Notes: generated from the sequence alone by a model not told the origin. DNA of 64,000 bases from Pseudarthrobacter sp. NamB4 (GCF_005796185.1 NZ_VAHM01000011.1:62001-126000), one strand, 5' to 3'; shown: positions 10,204 through 19,209, numbered from the stretch's first letter. Numbers and translations: made by a program.

Positions 10204-10252
10204 CGCTGCGCTATCGGGGCATGTCATACCCCACCATCCGCTACCGGCTGCT

Positions 10253-10286
10253 GCCGGGGTCCGAAGCAGTTCCTGCGGACCCCGGC
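10253..10286 (+). promoter_or_regulatory. Intercistronic hairpin after the ABC ATPase gene
   Basis: Perfect 11-bp stem: GCCGGGGTCCG (10253-10263) with CGGACCCCGGC (10276-10286) and a 12-base loop. No T-run. It lies in the 124-base gap before the next oxidoreductase gene. Confidence 0.5.
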
Positions 10287-10327
10287 CGCCGTCCCGGCGA
10301 AAAGAACTCCATCAGACGGGAAACAGT

Positions 10328-11323
10328 ATGCCGATCCGGGTTGGCGTCATCGGCGCCGGCGTCATGGGCGCAGACCACATCAGGAACCTCTCCACCACCA
10401 TCAGCGGCGCGGAAGTCACCTTCGTTGCCGATCTCGACGCCGGCCGCGCGGCCGCTGCAGCGCCACCATCGGCGCGTATCACCACCGATCCATCCGAGCT
10501 GATCAATGCCAGCGACGTTGACGCAGTAGTGGTTGCCTCACATGACTCGACGCACCCCGGGCTGGTGCTCGAGTGCTTCGAAGCGATGACACCAGTCCTC
10601 TGCGAGAAACCACTCGCGCCCTCGCTCCTGGAAAGCCTGGAAGTGGTGGAGGCAGAGGCCGACATTATTGCTGCAACAGGTACCCGGCTGCTGTCCATGG
10701 GGTTCATGCGGCGCTTCGACCCCGGTTACGTGTCTTTGCGCCAGTCGGTGCAGGACCGGGTCCAGGGTGAGCCGCTGATGGTCCACTGCACCAGCCGCAA
10801 CGCCTCGGCCGGCCCAGGAACCACGGCCGAATCCGCTATTACCAATTCCGCCATTCACGAACTGGACATCGTCCCCTGGCTGCTGCAGTCTCCCATTACG
10901 GAAGTCTCGTGGCAGGCGGGCCGGAGTTCACGGCACGCGCAGGGGGGCCTCCAGGACCCGGCGTTCATGCTGTTCCGCCTGGCGGACGGCACCCTGGCAA
11001 CCCTTGAGCTGTTCCTCAATGCGCGCTACGGCTACACCACCGCTTGTGAGGTTGTGTCGGAGCGGGGCTGCACGGCCCTGTCGGAACCGGCGGTTTTGGC
11101 GGTCCGGGAGGAAGGCCAGCGGCGCTCCGGGATTCCTGCCGACTGGCGTCCTCGCTTCGCCGATGCCTACCGGCTCCAGCTGCAGGCGTGGATTTCCGCG
11201 CTCGAACACGGCGAAACCTCCCCGCTTGCCACGGGGGAGGACGGACTTCGGGCATCGCAGGTGGCCCAGGCAATGATCCGATCCTTGCACAGCGACGGCG
11301 CCTACACGAAGGTGATCTACTGA
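10328..11323 (+). CDS. Gfo/Idh/MocA oxidoreductase (second IolG-like)
   Basis: 331-residue NAD(P)-dependent dehydrogenase, start ATG at 10328. Rossmann motif VIGAGVMGADH, catalytic EKP in LCEKPLAPS, then SMGFMRRFDPGY and NSAIHELDIV. It resembles the core iolG closely in layout, so an inositol isomer or inosose substrate is likely but not provable. The stop TGA overlaps the next ATG (TGATG). Confidence 0.84.
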   Translation: MPIRVGVIGAGVMGADHIRNLSTTISGAEVTFVADLDAGRAAAAAPPSARITTDPSELINASDVDAVVVASHDSTHPGLVLECFEAMTPVLCEKPLAPSLLESLEVVEAEADIIAATGTRLLSMGFMRRFDPGYVSLRQSVQDRVQGEPLMVHCTSRNASAGPGTTAESAITNSAIHELDIVPWLLQSPITEVSWQAGRSSRHAQGGLQDPAFMLFRLADGTLATLELFLNARYGYTTACEVVSERGCTALSEPAVLAVREEGQRRSGIPADWRPRFADAYRLQLQAWISALEHGETSPLATGEDGLRASQVAQAMIRSLHSDGAYTKVIY

Positions 11324-12366
11324 TGCCCCCTGCACCCCTGCCGGCCGCCCGCGTGCCGGACTCACTGGACGCGCCCGCACTGCGCTGGGGCATTATGGGT
11401 CCGGGCTGGATCGCTGAACGCTTCACCGAGTCTGTGCAGGCGCATTCGCGCCAGGTGATTGCCGCCGTCGGCTCCCGCTCATTGGCGAGGTCGAAGGCTT
11501 TCGCCGAGAGTTTTGGGGTGCCTGCAGCGTACGGAAGTTATGAAGAACTGGCGGCGGCTCCTGATGTTGACATCGTCTACGTTTCCACGCCCCACAACTT
11601 CCATCACTCCGCGGCCTTGCTCGCCATCGAAGCAGGCAAACATGTCCTGGTGGAAAAACCGATTGGCCTGGACGCAGTACAGGCGCGGGACATCGCCGCG
11701 CGGGCAAAGGCCGCCGGTGTTTTCGCCGCCGAGGCGATGTGGAGTTTCTTCCTGCCTAAGTTTGACATCGTCCGCCAGATACTCGAGGCGGGAACACTCG
11801 GGACAGTGACAACGGTCCTGGCGGAATACGGGGAACACTTCCAGCGCAGCCACCGCATCTTTGATCCTGCCCTGGCGGGCGGGCCGCTGCTGGACCTCGG
11901 AACCTACCCACTGGCTTTGATCACCGAAGTCCTGGGTGCTCCACAACAGGTACGCGCCCTTGGCCAGTGGCACGAATCCGGAGTCAACGCACAGCTTTCC
12001 GCCGTCATGGAATTCGCCGGCGGAAGCCACGCCGTCATGAACACACACCTGCACAACTTCACCCCCGCGGCGGCAACGATCGTTGGCTCCGAAGCCACGC
12101 TGGCCCTGGACGGCCCATTCAACATGCCCGGCGGATTTGAGCTGCGGTTTCCGGACGGATCACGGCTGCGCCATGACGAACCGGCGGGAGCACACTTCGA
12201 GGGCCTGCATTATGAAGCGGCCGCCGTCGCCCGCTCCGTCACGCACGGCCTGTCCGAGGTCCCCGAGAGGACCCTTGACGCTTCCATCCGCACAATGGAG
12301 GCCGCCGATGCCCTCCGCTGGCAGCTCGGAATTGAATTTCAGGGTGAAGGCAACAGCCCCACCTGA
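11323..12366 (+). CDS. Gfo/Idh/MocA oxidoreductase (trans-dihydrodiol dehydrogenase-like subgroup)
   Basis: 347 residues from the ATG at 11323, coupled to the preceding gene through TGATG. Cofactor motif is WGIMGPGWIAERF and the catalytic segment is VLVEKPIGLD. The core then reads AEAMWSFFLPKFD and LLDLGTYPLAL, which differ from the IolG type (HELD/HEFD) and are typical of the dimeric dihydrodiol/glucose-fructose oxidoreductase branch. Function here is unknown; a sugar or inositol derivative is inferred from context. Confidence 0.8.
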   Translation: MPPAPLPAARVPDSLDAPALRWGIMGPGWIAERFTESVQAHSRQVIAAVGSRSLARSKAFAESFGVPAAYGSYEELAAAPDVDIVYVSTPHNFHHSAALLAIEAGKHVLVEKPIGLDAVQARDIAARAKAAGVFAAEAMWSFFLPKFDIVRQILEAGTLGTVTTVLAEYGEHFQRSHRIFDPALAGGPLLDLGTYPLALITEVLGAPQQVRALGQWHESGVNAQLSAVMEFAGGSHAVMNTHLHNFTPAAATIVGSEATLALDGPFNMPGGFELRFPDGSRLRHDEPAGAHFEGLHYEAAAVARSVTHGLSEVPERTLDASIRTMEAADALRWQLGIEFQGEGNSPT

Positions 12367-12401
12367 TCCACCCCTGTACCCATCATCGAAAGGACGAGCC
12401 A

Positions 12402-13487
12402 TTGGCTTACATCTCCCAGCACCCCACGGCAGCGCCGGTACCGGTACGGATCGGACTCATCGGCTCCGGCTGGATGGGTGCATTCCATGCCGAGAGCATT
12501 GCCCGCCGTGTCCCCGGAGCTGACCTGGCCGCCATCGCGGACCCCAACATCGAATCCGCGCAGAATCTTGCCCTGGAATTGGGTACTTCCAAGGTGACGG
12601 CCAGTGCCGACGACATCTTTGCCGATCCGGAGATTGACGCCGTGATCATCGCCAGCCCGGCACGTTTCCACTCCACCCTGGTTGCCCAGGCCGCCGCCGC
12701 CGGGAAACACGTCTTCTGCGAGAAACCGGCCGGCCAGTCCCTGGCCGACCTCGACGCCGCGTTGGCCGCCGTGGACCAGACCGGCGTCCTGTTCCAGATC
12801 GGCTTCAACCGCCGGTACGCCAATGACTTCCAGGCAGCGAAGAAAGACCTGGCCGCAGGAGCGGCCGGAACCCCGCAACTCCTGCGCTCGCTGACCCGCG
12901 ATCCAGGGACCGGAAGCATCCCCAACGCCGCCAGGATCCCGGCATGGACCATCTTCCTGGAAACCCTCATCCATGACTTCGACACCCTCAACTGGTTCAA
13001 TGAGGGGGCCGAACCTGTGGAGGTTTACGCAGTAGCCGACGCGCTCGTGGAACCGTCCCTGCGCGAACAGGGTTTCCTGGACACGGCCGTGGTGACCATC
13101 CGATACAGCAACGGCGCCATTGCTGTGGCCGAAGCCAACTTCAGCGCGCTGTACGGATACGACGTCCGTGGCGAAGTCTTCGGTTCAAAAGGCATGGTCC
13201 AGGCCGGACGGGCCACCGAGACAACGGCCCGGCGCTATACCTCAGAAGGACTTTCGGCGGACACGCCACGGCTCAACGTGGAGCTGTTCCGCCAGGCGTA
13301 CACGGACGAACTCGTCGACTTCGCTGCGGCGGTGCGGGCAAAGCGCGACGGCGGGCCCTCGCCATCGGATGTCACCCTCACGCCCGGCGCCGCCGACGCC
13401 CGCCGCGCCCTGGCAATGGCCCTTGCGTGCATCGAGTCGGTCAAACGAGGCGCCCCAGTCGCCGTCACTGAGAGGGCGGCCCTTTGA
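12402..13487 (+). CDS. Gfo/Idh/MocA oxidoreductase (third IolG-like)
   Basis: 361 residues starting at TTG 12402, supported by GAAAGGA spaced 7 bases upstream. Rossmann motif LIGSGWMGAFHAES, catalytic FCEKPAG, then QIGFNRRYAND and LIHDFDTLNWF. The HDFD in place of HEFD and the DPGTGSIPN stretch suggest a scyllo-inositol or inosose dehydrogenase relative, without certainty. Its TGA overlaps the following ATG (TGATG), indicating coupling. Confidence 0.82.
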   Translation: MAYISQHPTAAPVPVRIGLIGSGWMGAFHAESIARRVPGADLAAIADPNIESAQNLALELGTSKVTASADDIFADPEIDAVIIASPARFHSTLVAQAAAAGKHVFCEKPAGQSLADLDAALAAVDQTGVLFQIGFNRRYANDFQAAKKDLAAGAAGTPQLLRSLTRDPGTGSIPNAARIPAWTIFLETLIHDFDTLNWFNEGAEPVEVYAVADALVEPSLREQGFLDTAVVTIRYSNGAIAVAEANFSALYGYDVRGEVFGSKGMVQAGRATETTARRYTSEGLSADTPRLNVELFRQAYTDELVDFAAAVRAKRDGGPSPSDVTLTPGAADARRALAMALACIESVKRGAPVAVTERAAL

Positions 13488-14272
13488 TGCGCCTGGCGGT
13501 CTGCGCCGAAATGGTCTTCAGGGATCTTCCTTTCGTGGAACGGGTGCGGCGGATCCACCAGTCGGGATTCGACGTGGAACTGTGGGATTCCCGGGACAAG
13601 GACCTCCAGGCGCTGAAGGCGACTGGAGCCGTCTTCTCCTCCATGACGGGATACACGTCCGGCAGCCTGGTGGATCCGGACACTGCGCACGATGTGGTGC
13701 GGACAGCTGAAGCGCTGATCCCCACCGCGGTCGAACTCGGCGTGAGCCGCATGGTGGTCCATCCGGCGGAACTGGTGGCTGGCCGCGCAGCCCGCCCCGT
13801 CTTCCGGTCCACCGGCCGGATGTGGGCTACCGGTGCCCGCACCCTTGAGAGGTTGGGCAGCCTGGGCGAAAGGCACGGCGTGACATTTTGCCTGGAGAAC
13901 CTGAACACAATCGTTGACCACCCAGGTATCCCGCTGGCACGCGCCAAGGACACGCTGGCACTCGTGGAGGCCGCGGGGCACCCGAACGCCAAACTGATGC
14001 TGGATCTCTACCACGCGCAGTTGGGGGAGGGGAACCTGATTGAACTGGTGCGCAGCGCGCTTCCCTATATTGGCGAGGTGCAGGTGGCTGACGTTCCCGG
14101 CCGTTGCGAGCCGGGTACCGGCGAAATCAACTACACCGCTGTCGCCCGGGCCCTGACAGAGGCCGGCTATGAGGGAACCGTGGGCATGGAGGCCTACGCC
14201 AGCGGCGACGACATGGCTGCCCTTGAGGCCTTCCGGACCGTCTTTTCCGTCTATGCAGAGGACAAACGATGA
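13487..14272 (+). CDS. Hydroxypyruvate isomerase-like sugar isomerase
   Basis: 261-residue TIM-barrel protein of the AP-endonuclease-2 superfamily, start ATG 13487 overlapping the previous stop. It matches the Hyi group: FCLENLNTIVDHPG, KLMLDLYHAQLGEGN, VQVADVPGRCEPGTGEINY and GMEAY, with glutamate/aspartate/histidine metal ligands in these stretches. Real substrate may be an inosose or keto-sugar rather than hydroxypyruvate, given its place between inositol dehydrogenase-like genes. The stop overlaps the next start by four bases (ATGA). Confidence 0.78.
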   Translation: MRLAVCAEMVFRDLPFVERVRRIHQSGFDVELWDSRDKDLQALKATGAVFSSMTGYTSGSLVDPDTAHDVVRTAEALIPTAVELGVSRMVVHPAELVAGRAARPVFRSTGRMWATGARTLERLGSLGERHGVTFCLENLNTIVDHPGIPLARAKDTLALVEAAGHPNAKLMLDLYHAQLGEGNLIELVRSALPYIGEVQVADVPGRCEPGTGEINYTAVARALTEAGYEGTVGMEAYASGDDMAALEAFRTVFSVYAEDKR

Positions 14273-15312
14273 AAAATGTAGTGCTTGGTTTGGTGGGCGT
14301 AGGCCGGATCGGCGTCATGCATGCCAATAACATCACCGCCCTCAACGGAGCGCTGAATCCGAAGGGAATCAACGTGAAGCTCAGCCTCACGGACGTGGCG
14401 GAAGAGCACGCCCGGAACGTGGCCGCGGGCCTGGGCGCTGAGTACCTTAGCTCCGTTGACGCACTGCTCGCCTCGGGCGTGGACGGACTGGTCATAGCCA
14501 CCGGCACCGCCACCCATCCGGAGCTGATCCGCGCCGGGGTGGACGCCGACCTCCCGGTGTTCTGTGAAAAGCCCGTCGCCATGAACGTTGCGGACGCCCT
14601 CCCGGTGCTTGACTACGTCCGGGACAGGAACGGAGTGGTCCAGATTGGCCACCAGCGCCGTTTTGATGCCGGCTACCTGGAGGCCAGGCGGGCGTACCAG
14701 GCCGGCGAGCTGGGCTGGATCCACTCGCTTCGCGCGGTCACCTGCGACATGACTCCGCCGCCGGTGGAGTTCCTGGCAACTTCAGGCGGGCTTTTCCGCG
14801 ACTGCTCGGTCCACGACTTCGATATCCTGCGCTGGCTGACGGGGCGCGACATCGTAGAGGTCTACGCCAAGGGCTCGAACAACGGCGATCCGGCGATCGG
14901 CGAAGTGGGGGACGTTGATACCGCACTGGCGCTGGTGACTTTCGACGACGGCACGGTAGGAACAGTGTCGGCGTCACGTTACAACGGGGCCGGTCACGAT
15001 GTGCGACTGGAAATTCAGGGATCCAGCCGGTCGCTGATGGTGGGCCTGGATGACAAAACTGCCATGGCATCGGCCGAACCCGGCGTCGTTTTCCCTTCGG
15101 GTGAGCCGCACAGGACTTTTGCCGAGCGTTTCGACCAGGCCTACCGTTCCGAAATGGCCGCCTTCGTTGAGCTTGTCCTGGGCCAGCGGGACAACCCCTG
15201 CACGCCCGAGGACGCGGTGGCCGCGTCGCGGGTGGCCGACGCCGCCCAGGAGTCCTTGGTTAGCGGCCTTTCGGTCCGGGTGGCAGGAGCGGTCACCAGC
15301 CAGGTGCCCTGA
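14269..15312 (+). CDS. Gfo/Idh/MocA oxidoreductase (fourth IolG-like)
   Basis: 347 residues; ATGA overlap with the preceding isomerase gene. Rossmann motif LVGVGRIGVMHANN, catalytic FCEKPVAMN, then QIGHQRRFDAGY and CSVHDFDILRWL, all typical inositol dehydrogenase-like features. It is the last gene of the forward operon; no clear terminator follows before the convergent LacI remnant 12 bases on. Preferred inositol isomer cannot be told. Confidence 0.82.
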   Translation: MKNVVLGLVGVGRIGVMHANNITALNGALNPKGINVKLSLTDVAEEHARNVAAGLGAEYLSSVDALLASGVDGLVIATGTATHPELIRAGVDADLPVFCEKPVAMNVADALPVLDYVRDRNGVVQIGHQRRFDAGYLEARRAYQAGELGWIHSLRAVTCDMTPPPVEFLATSGGLFRDCSVHDFDILRWLTGRDIVEVYAKGSNNGDPAIGEVGDVDTALALVTFDDGTVGTVSASRYNGAGHDVRLEIQGSSRSLMVGLDDKTAMASAEPGVVFPSGEPHRTFAERFDQAYRSEMAAFVELVLGQRDNPCTPEDAVAASRVADAAQESLVSGLSVRVAGAVTSQVP

Positions 15313-15324
15313 GCGGCACGGAAG

Positions 15325-15822
15325 TTACAGCTCACCGATCTGCAGTGGAACCACGGAGTCCCGCGCCTGCTTGGAGGAGCGCCGGACCATCAGGGCGGGT
15401 TCGAGCTTGCGGGTTACGGCCGGTCCTGAGCCTCCAGCCAGGCGCTCCAGCATGACCTGCGCCGCCAGCCTTCCCGGCGGGCGGTGTATGGCAGCCAGTC
15501 GGAGATGTCCACATGGGCAATGTGCCTGTGCCCCAGTCCGTGCAGGTGCTCCACCGCGAGCGCTCCGGAACCAAAAGTCATCCGTCAGGACGGAATCGAC
15601 GCCGTCGACCTCCATCTCCCGGGTGATGACGACGGCGGGTGTCCCCCGCAGTGCCGCCTCCAGCTCCTCCGGTGAGCCGATGTAGCCGGCAAGGAGGATC
15701 CCGTCCACCCGCACGTCGGCGAACGAGCGGATCGCCTCCAGCTCTGTTCCGGGATCAGCGGAGCCGACGGCGACCATCACCTGGTTGCCGCTGCCGGCGA
15801 GGCCCCCGGCGACGCCGCCTAA
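15325..15822 (-). pseudogene. LacI-family regulator remnant, frameshifted and internally deleted
   Basis: Reading the minus strand, the sensor domain of a LacI-type repressor is recognisable (NQVMVAVGSADPGTELEAI, RVDGILLAGYIGSPEELE, VVITREMEVDGVDSVLTDDF). At an A-run at 15573-15576 the frame breaks and continues in another frame as GSGALAVEHLHGLGHRHIAH and DWLPYTARREG. It then jumps near 15467-15475 to AAQVMLERLAGG, losing about 75 codons. The helix-turn-helix half is absent because the fragment abuts the iolB stop. Three lesions argue against a single sequencing error. It presumably once controlled the inositol genes. Confidence 0.82.
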
Positions 15823-16712
15823 GCCCCGAACGGCAGCCGCGGGTCGATGTCTTGGCTGTCCCAGGTCTGCCGGACCCAGCCGTGGTGCGGGTCGTCGCTG
15901 ATCAGCCACTGGCGCACGGGACCGGGGCCTGCCATGACGTTCAGGTAGTACAGGTCATAGCCCGGTGCTGCCATGGCGGGGCCGTGCCAGCCGTAAGGCA
16001 CCAGCACGACGTCGCCGGTGCGTACCTCGGCCGACACGTCGATGGGGCGCTCGTCCGAGGCGTACACCCGCTGGTAGCCGATCGCATCGGCATCTGCGGG
16101 GGCTGCTGAACCTGCGGCCACCTGTGTCTCGAAGTAGTAGATCTCCTCGAGGTGCGTCTCGCCGTCCTTCTCCTCGTCGTGCTTATGGGGAGGATAGGAG
16201 GACCAGTTGCCGGCGGGGGTCAGGACCTCGCACACGATGAACCGGTCTGCCTCCAGGGCAGCTGGCGTGCCGAAGTTGTGGACCTGCCGTGAGCAGTTGC
16301 CGGCCCCGCGCAGCTCCACCGGGGTCTCGGCGGCGGGAACCAGCCGGGTGGGGTACGAGGCGCTGGCGGGCGCCGTGGCAACTGCCACCCGGCCGCCGTC
16401 GGCAGAGCTGATGGTAACCGCCCGTCGGGTGCCGGAGTACAGGACGTCCGTGGGGCCGCTGAAGACAGAGGCCCGTCCCGCAAGCTGGTATTCCGTGCCG
16501 TCCACGCTGACGGTGAAGGATCCGTTGAGCGGCACCACGATGCGTTCCTCGTCCGCGGCGGGAAGGACGACGTCGGACCCTGCGGCCAGGGTGGCAACCT
16601 TCAGTCCGGTGTGTGTCCACCCGTCGACTGTGAGGGAGGAATCGGACGTTCCGATCGAAACATCCCACTTGCCGTCGGATGCGGTGCCAAGGGGATAGAC
16701 CCAGTTGGTCAT
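15819..16712 (-). CDS. iolB: 5-deoxy-glucuronate isomerase
   Basis: 297-residue cupin-fold enzyme that converts 5-deoxy-glucuronate to 2-deoxy-5-keto-gluconate, the step after IolD. Family hallmarks are the YPPHKHDEE metal-binding motif, EEIYYFE, and GDVVLVPYGWHGP near the C-terminus. AAGGAG lies 9 bases before the ATG. It is on the opposite strand to the main operon, 17 bases downstream of the GntR gene, so the two are likely co-transcribed. Confidence 0.94.
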   Translation of the reverse strand: MTNWVYPLGTASDGKWDVSIGTSDSSLTVDGWTHTGLKVATLAAGSDVVLPAADEERIVVPLNGSFTVSVDGTEYQLAGRASVFSGPTDVLYSGTRRAVTISSADGGRVAVATAPASASYPTRLVPAAETPVELRGAGNCSRQVHNFGTPAALEADRFIVCEVLTPAGNWSSYPPHKHDEEKDGETHLEEIYYFETQVAAGSAAPADADAIGYQRVYASDERPIDVSAEVRTGDVVLVPYGWHGPAMAAPGYDLYYLNVMAGPGPVRQWLISDDPHHGWVRQTWDSQDIDPRLPFGA

Positions 16713-16729
16713 GGAGTTGGCTCCTTGAA

Positions 16730-17470
16730 TTAGCGCTGTACGAGAGTCATTTCAAAGCTGTAGGAATCGGCGCGGTACACGTGGTGGCCCGTTTCCACGC
16801 GGCGGCCGGTATCGTCCACGGCCGTACGTTCCATGGTGACCAGGGCCGAGCCAACGGGTGTGTCCAGCATGCTGGCCTGGTAGTCATTGGCGGTCATGGC
16901 CCCGATCCGCTGGGTGGCCAGGCGGAAGTTTACGCCGCCGCGGCGAAGGATGGCATAGAGTCCTTCGGCCGACAGCATTGCCTCGTCCATCTCGGCGATG
17001 TCATCCCGGACCCAGTTCTCCATCAGGGCCAGCGGCTTGCCTCCGACCTTACGGAGGCGGGTGAAGTGGTAGACCTTGGAGCCGGCGGGCAGCTGGAGGG
17101 TGGCCAGGGTGGCGTCGTCCGCCTCCACGTGCGAGAAGCTCAGGACTTCGGTGGTGGGCTTCTTGCCGTTGTTGGTGAGGTCGTCATAGAGGCTGGAGAG
17201 CTCCAGCGGACGGCGCACCTGGCTAGAGACCACCTGGGTTCCAACACCGCGCTTTCGGACGAGCAGTCCGGACCTGACCAGCTCATCCATGGCCTTGCGC
17301 ATTGTGGGGCGGGACAGGTTCAGTTGGGCGGCGAGGTCGATTTCATTATCCAGGCGGCTGCCCGGCTCGAGTACCCCGCTGTAGATTGCAGCTTCAATAC
17401 CCTGCACCACCTGGTGATAGAGGGGCACCGGTGAGGAGCGGTCAATGCTGAGACCGAGGTTGTTCGCCAC
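16730..17470 (-). CDS. GntR/UTRA (HutC-type) transcriptional regulator
   Basis: 246 residues from the GTG at 17470, chosen because AGGA is spaced 6 bases upstream; further upstream in-frame starts lack this. The N-terminal winged helix is clear (PVPLYHQVVQGIEAAIYSG, LAAQLNLSRPTMRKAMDEL, VRKRGVGTQVV). The C-terminal UTRA ligand domain carries KVYHFTRLRKVGGKPLALM. Located head of an iolB unit, it is the only intact regulator in the inositol locus and probably controls it, with an inositol metabolite as effector (inference). Confidence 0.88.
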   Translation of the reverse strand: MANNLGLSIDRSSPVPLYHQVVQGIEAAIYSGVLEPGSRLDNEIDLAAQLNLSRPTMRKAMDELVRSGLLVRKRGVGTQVVSSQVRRPLELSSLYDDLTNNGKKPTTEVLSFSHVEADDATLATLQLPAGSKVYHFTRLRKVGGKPLALMENWVRDDIAEMDEAMLSAEGLYAILRRGGVNFRLATQRIGAMTANDYQASMLDTPVGSALVTMERTAVDDTGRRVETGHHVYRADSYSFEMTLVQR

Positions 17471-17533
17471 GTTCGTTCCTGTTCCTTGATGCAGCTGCAG
17501 CAGGCTCCGTACGGCACCGGCCACTTTGCCTTC

Positions 17534-17557
17534 GTATGTTCTCTTGATAGGACATAC
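17534..17557. promoter_or_regulatory. Palindromic operator candidate upstream of gntR
   Basis: GTATGTTC (17534-17541) and GGACATAC (17550-17557) form 8-bp arms with one mismatch around an 8-base spacer, 64 bases before the gntR start. Position and symmetry suit an autoregulatory GntR site. Confidence 0.5.
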
Positions 17558-17574
17558 TCTGCCTTCGATCGTAG

Positions 17575-17949
17575 CAGGAGCGCCGAACCGGTCAAGGCAT
17601 TCCCGGCTACATCATCCTCGCCGCCATGATGCTCTTCGTTGCCTTCGTCCAGTGCTTCATCGGCACCTGCGTGTGGCTGCTCCTCTCCGAGATGTTCCCG
17701 CTGGCCATCCGGGGCTTCGCGATGGGAATCGCTGTCTTCGCGCTGTGGACGGTCAATGCCGCCATCTCGATCCTGTTCCCGATCGTCGTCGAGGCGCTCG
17801 GCTCCACCGTAACCTTCGGCCTGTTCGTCCTGGTGAACCTCGCGTCACTGATGTCTGTGAGCCGGTTTGTCCCGGAAACCAAGGGACAGTCGCTCGAGGA
17901 TGTTGAAGCACACTTCCGCCACGGCGAGCCCGTCCGGGTCCCTGCCTGA
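17575..17949 (+). pseudogene. C-terminal remnant of an MFS sugar porter
   Basis: The frame gives the last two to three helices of an MFS sugar porter (LLSEMFPLAIRGFAMG, VPETKGQSLEDVEAHF) but nothing before it. In-frame codons reach back to a TAG at 17572-17574 and homology starts near 17590. No ribosome binding site is present. About 350 residues are missing. It resembles the intact porter at 5463-6911, so it is probably a deleted second inositol/sugar porter. Confidence 0.85.
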
Positions 17950-18060
17950 CAAACCTGTCCTTCCCGGTGACCCGATAAACGGGCCTGCTGCAGGGGATGC
18001 AAGACGGCGGGTGGCCTACGCTGGGTGCATGACCAACCGGCGCAGGGATGCGAATCAGCC

Positions 18061-19209
18061 ATGAACCTCTCCGGAAACCTGGGTCCCAGCCCCCACAACC
18101 TGGAAGTGGAGGACCTGGAAAGCTTTGACCGGCTGGTGGGTGCCGGTGCAGCGGATATGCATGGCTGGCACGCCCAGTCCCTGGACCTGCGGGGGAGGAC
18201 CGCCGCGCTGGAAGGAATGCACGTCGAAGGTGCAGTCTTCCTGGGCTGCACCTTCGACGAGGGGGTGGAAGACCTGCTCCGCCGAAGGGGAGCGCTGATC
18301 TTCCCGCGGCTGGAATCCGTCCCGTTCAACCCCTACCGCTCCACCCTCTATGCCCCGCAGGAGCTCTACGCCGGACTGGCCGGCTCTCCATACGAGGACC
18401 TCCCGGATGCACGGATCTACGAGTGGAGCATCCAGCCCGGCCAACGCCACCGGCTGGACGCAACCCTGGCGTCCGCCCTGCACGACCATGCCATCGGCGA
18501 CGCCTTAGAGGAGGCGATCCGGACAGGGCGGTGGCAGGGCCGGCCCATGGTCGGAGTGATGGGCGGGCACGCGGCGCAGCGCGGCACGCCTGAGTATGCA
18601 GAGGCGGCACTGCTGGGCAGGCTTCTCGCCCGCGACGGGCATGCCGTTGCGACCGGCGGGGGACCCGGGGCCATGGAAGCAGCGAACCTGGGCGCGTACC
18701 TCAGCGGGGCGGCCGACGGCGACCTGCAAACCGCGCTGGGCATGCTCGCCTCCGTCCCCGGCTTCCGTCCCTCGGTGTCTGCGTGGGCGCGCGCGGCCGC
18801 CGCCGTCGTCGAACGTTTTCCGGACGGGATTCCCTCCCTCGGGATCCCCACCTGGTTCTACGGCCACGAGCCGCCGAACTACTTTGCCACGCACATCGCC
18901 AAGTACTTCGCCAACGCCGTCCGTGAAGCCATCCTGCTCGAACTGTGCACGGGAGGCATTGTCTTCCTGCCGGGAGCCGCCGGCACCGTGCAGGAGATTT
19001 TCCAGGATGCCTGCGAGAACTACTACGGGGCGCGGGAAAAGATCACACCCATGGTGCTGGTGGGCAGGCGCCACTGGGAACAGCAGTACCCCGCGTGGCC
19101 CATGCTGCGGAGCCTGGCGGCGGGCCGGCCCATGGAGGACCGGATCTTCCTGGTGGATACCGTGCAGGAGGCGGTGGAAGTGCTCCGGGGCCAGCCGCTG
19201 GCCGGCTAG
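18061..19209 (+). CDS. LOG-like Rossmann-fold nucleotide-binding protein
   Basis: 382 residues from the ATG at 18061. The central part has the lysine-decarboxylase-like/LOG fold: VGVMGGHAAQRG, HAVATGGGPGAMEAANLGAY and FLPGAAGTVQEIFQDA (usual PGGxGTxxE motif with an alanine for the second glycine). The N-terminal 150 residues are extra compared with ordinary LOG proteins of about 200. Family members cleave nucleotide 5'-monophosphates or bind nucleotides; role here unknown. An in-frame GTG at 18025 is an alternative start. Confidence 0.72.
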   Translation: MNLSGNLGPSPHNLEVEDLESFDRLVGAGAADMHGWHAQSLDLRGRTAALEGMHVEGAVFLGCTFDEGVEDLLRRRGALIFPRLESVPFNPYRSTLYAPQELYAGLAGSPYEDLPDARIYEWSIQPGQRHRLDATLASALHDHAIGDALEEAIRTGRWQGRPMVGVMGGHAAQRGTPEYAEAALLGRLLARDGHAVATGGGPGAMEAANLGAYLSGAADGDLQTALGMLASVPGFRPSVSAWARAAAAVVERFPDGIPSLGIPTWFYGHEPPNYFATHIAKYFANAVREAILLELCTGGIVFLPGAAGTVQEIFQDACENYYGAREKITPMVLVGRRHWEQQYPAWPMLRSLAAGRPMEDRIFLVDTVQEAVEVLRGQPLAG

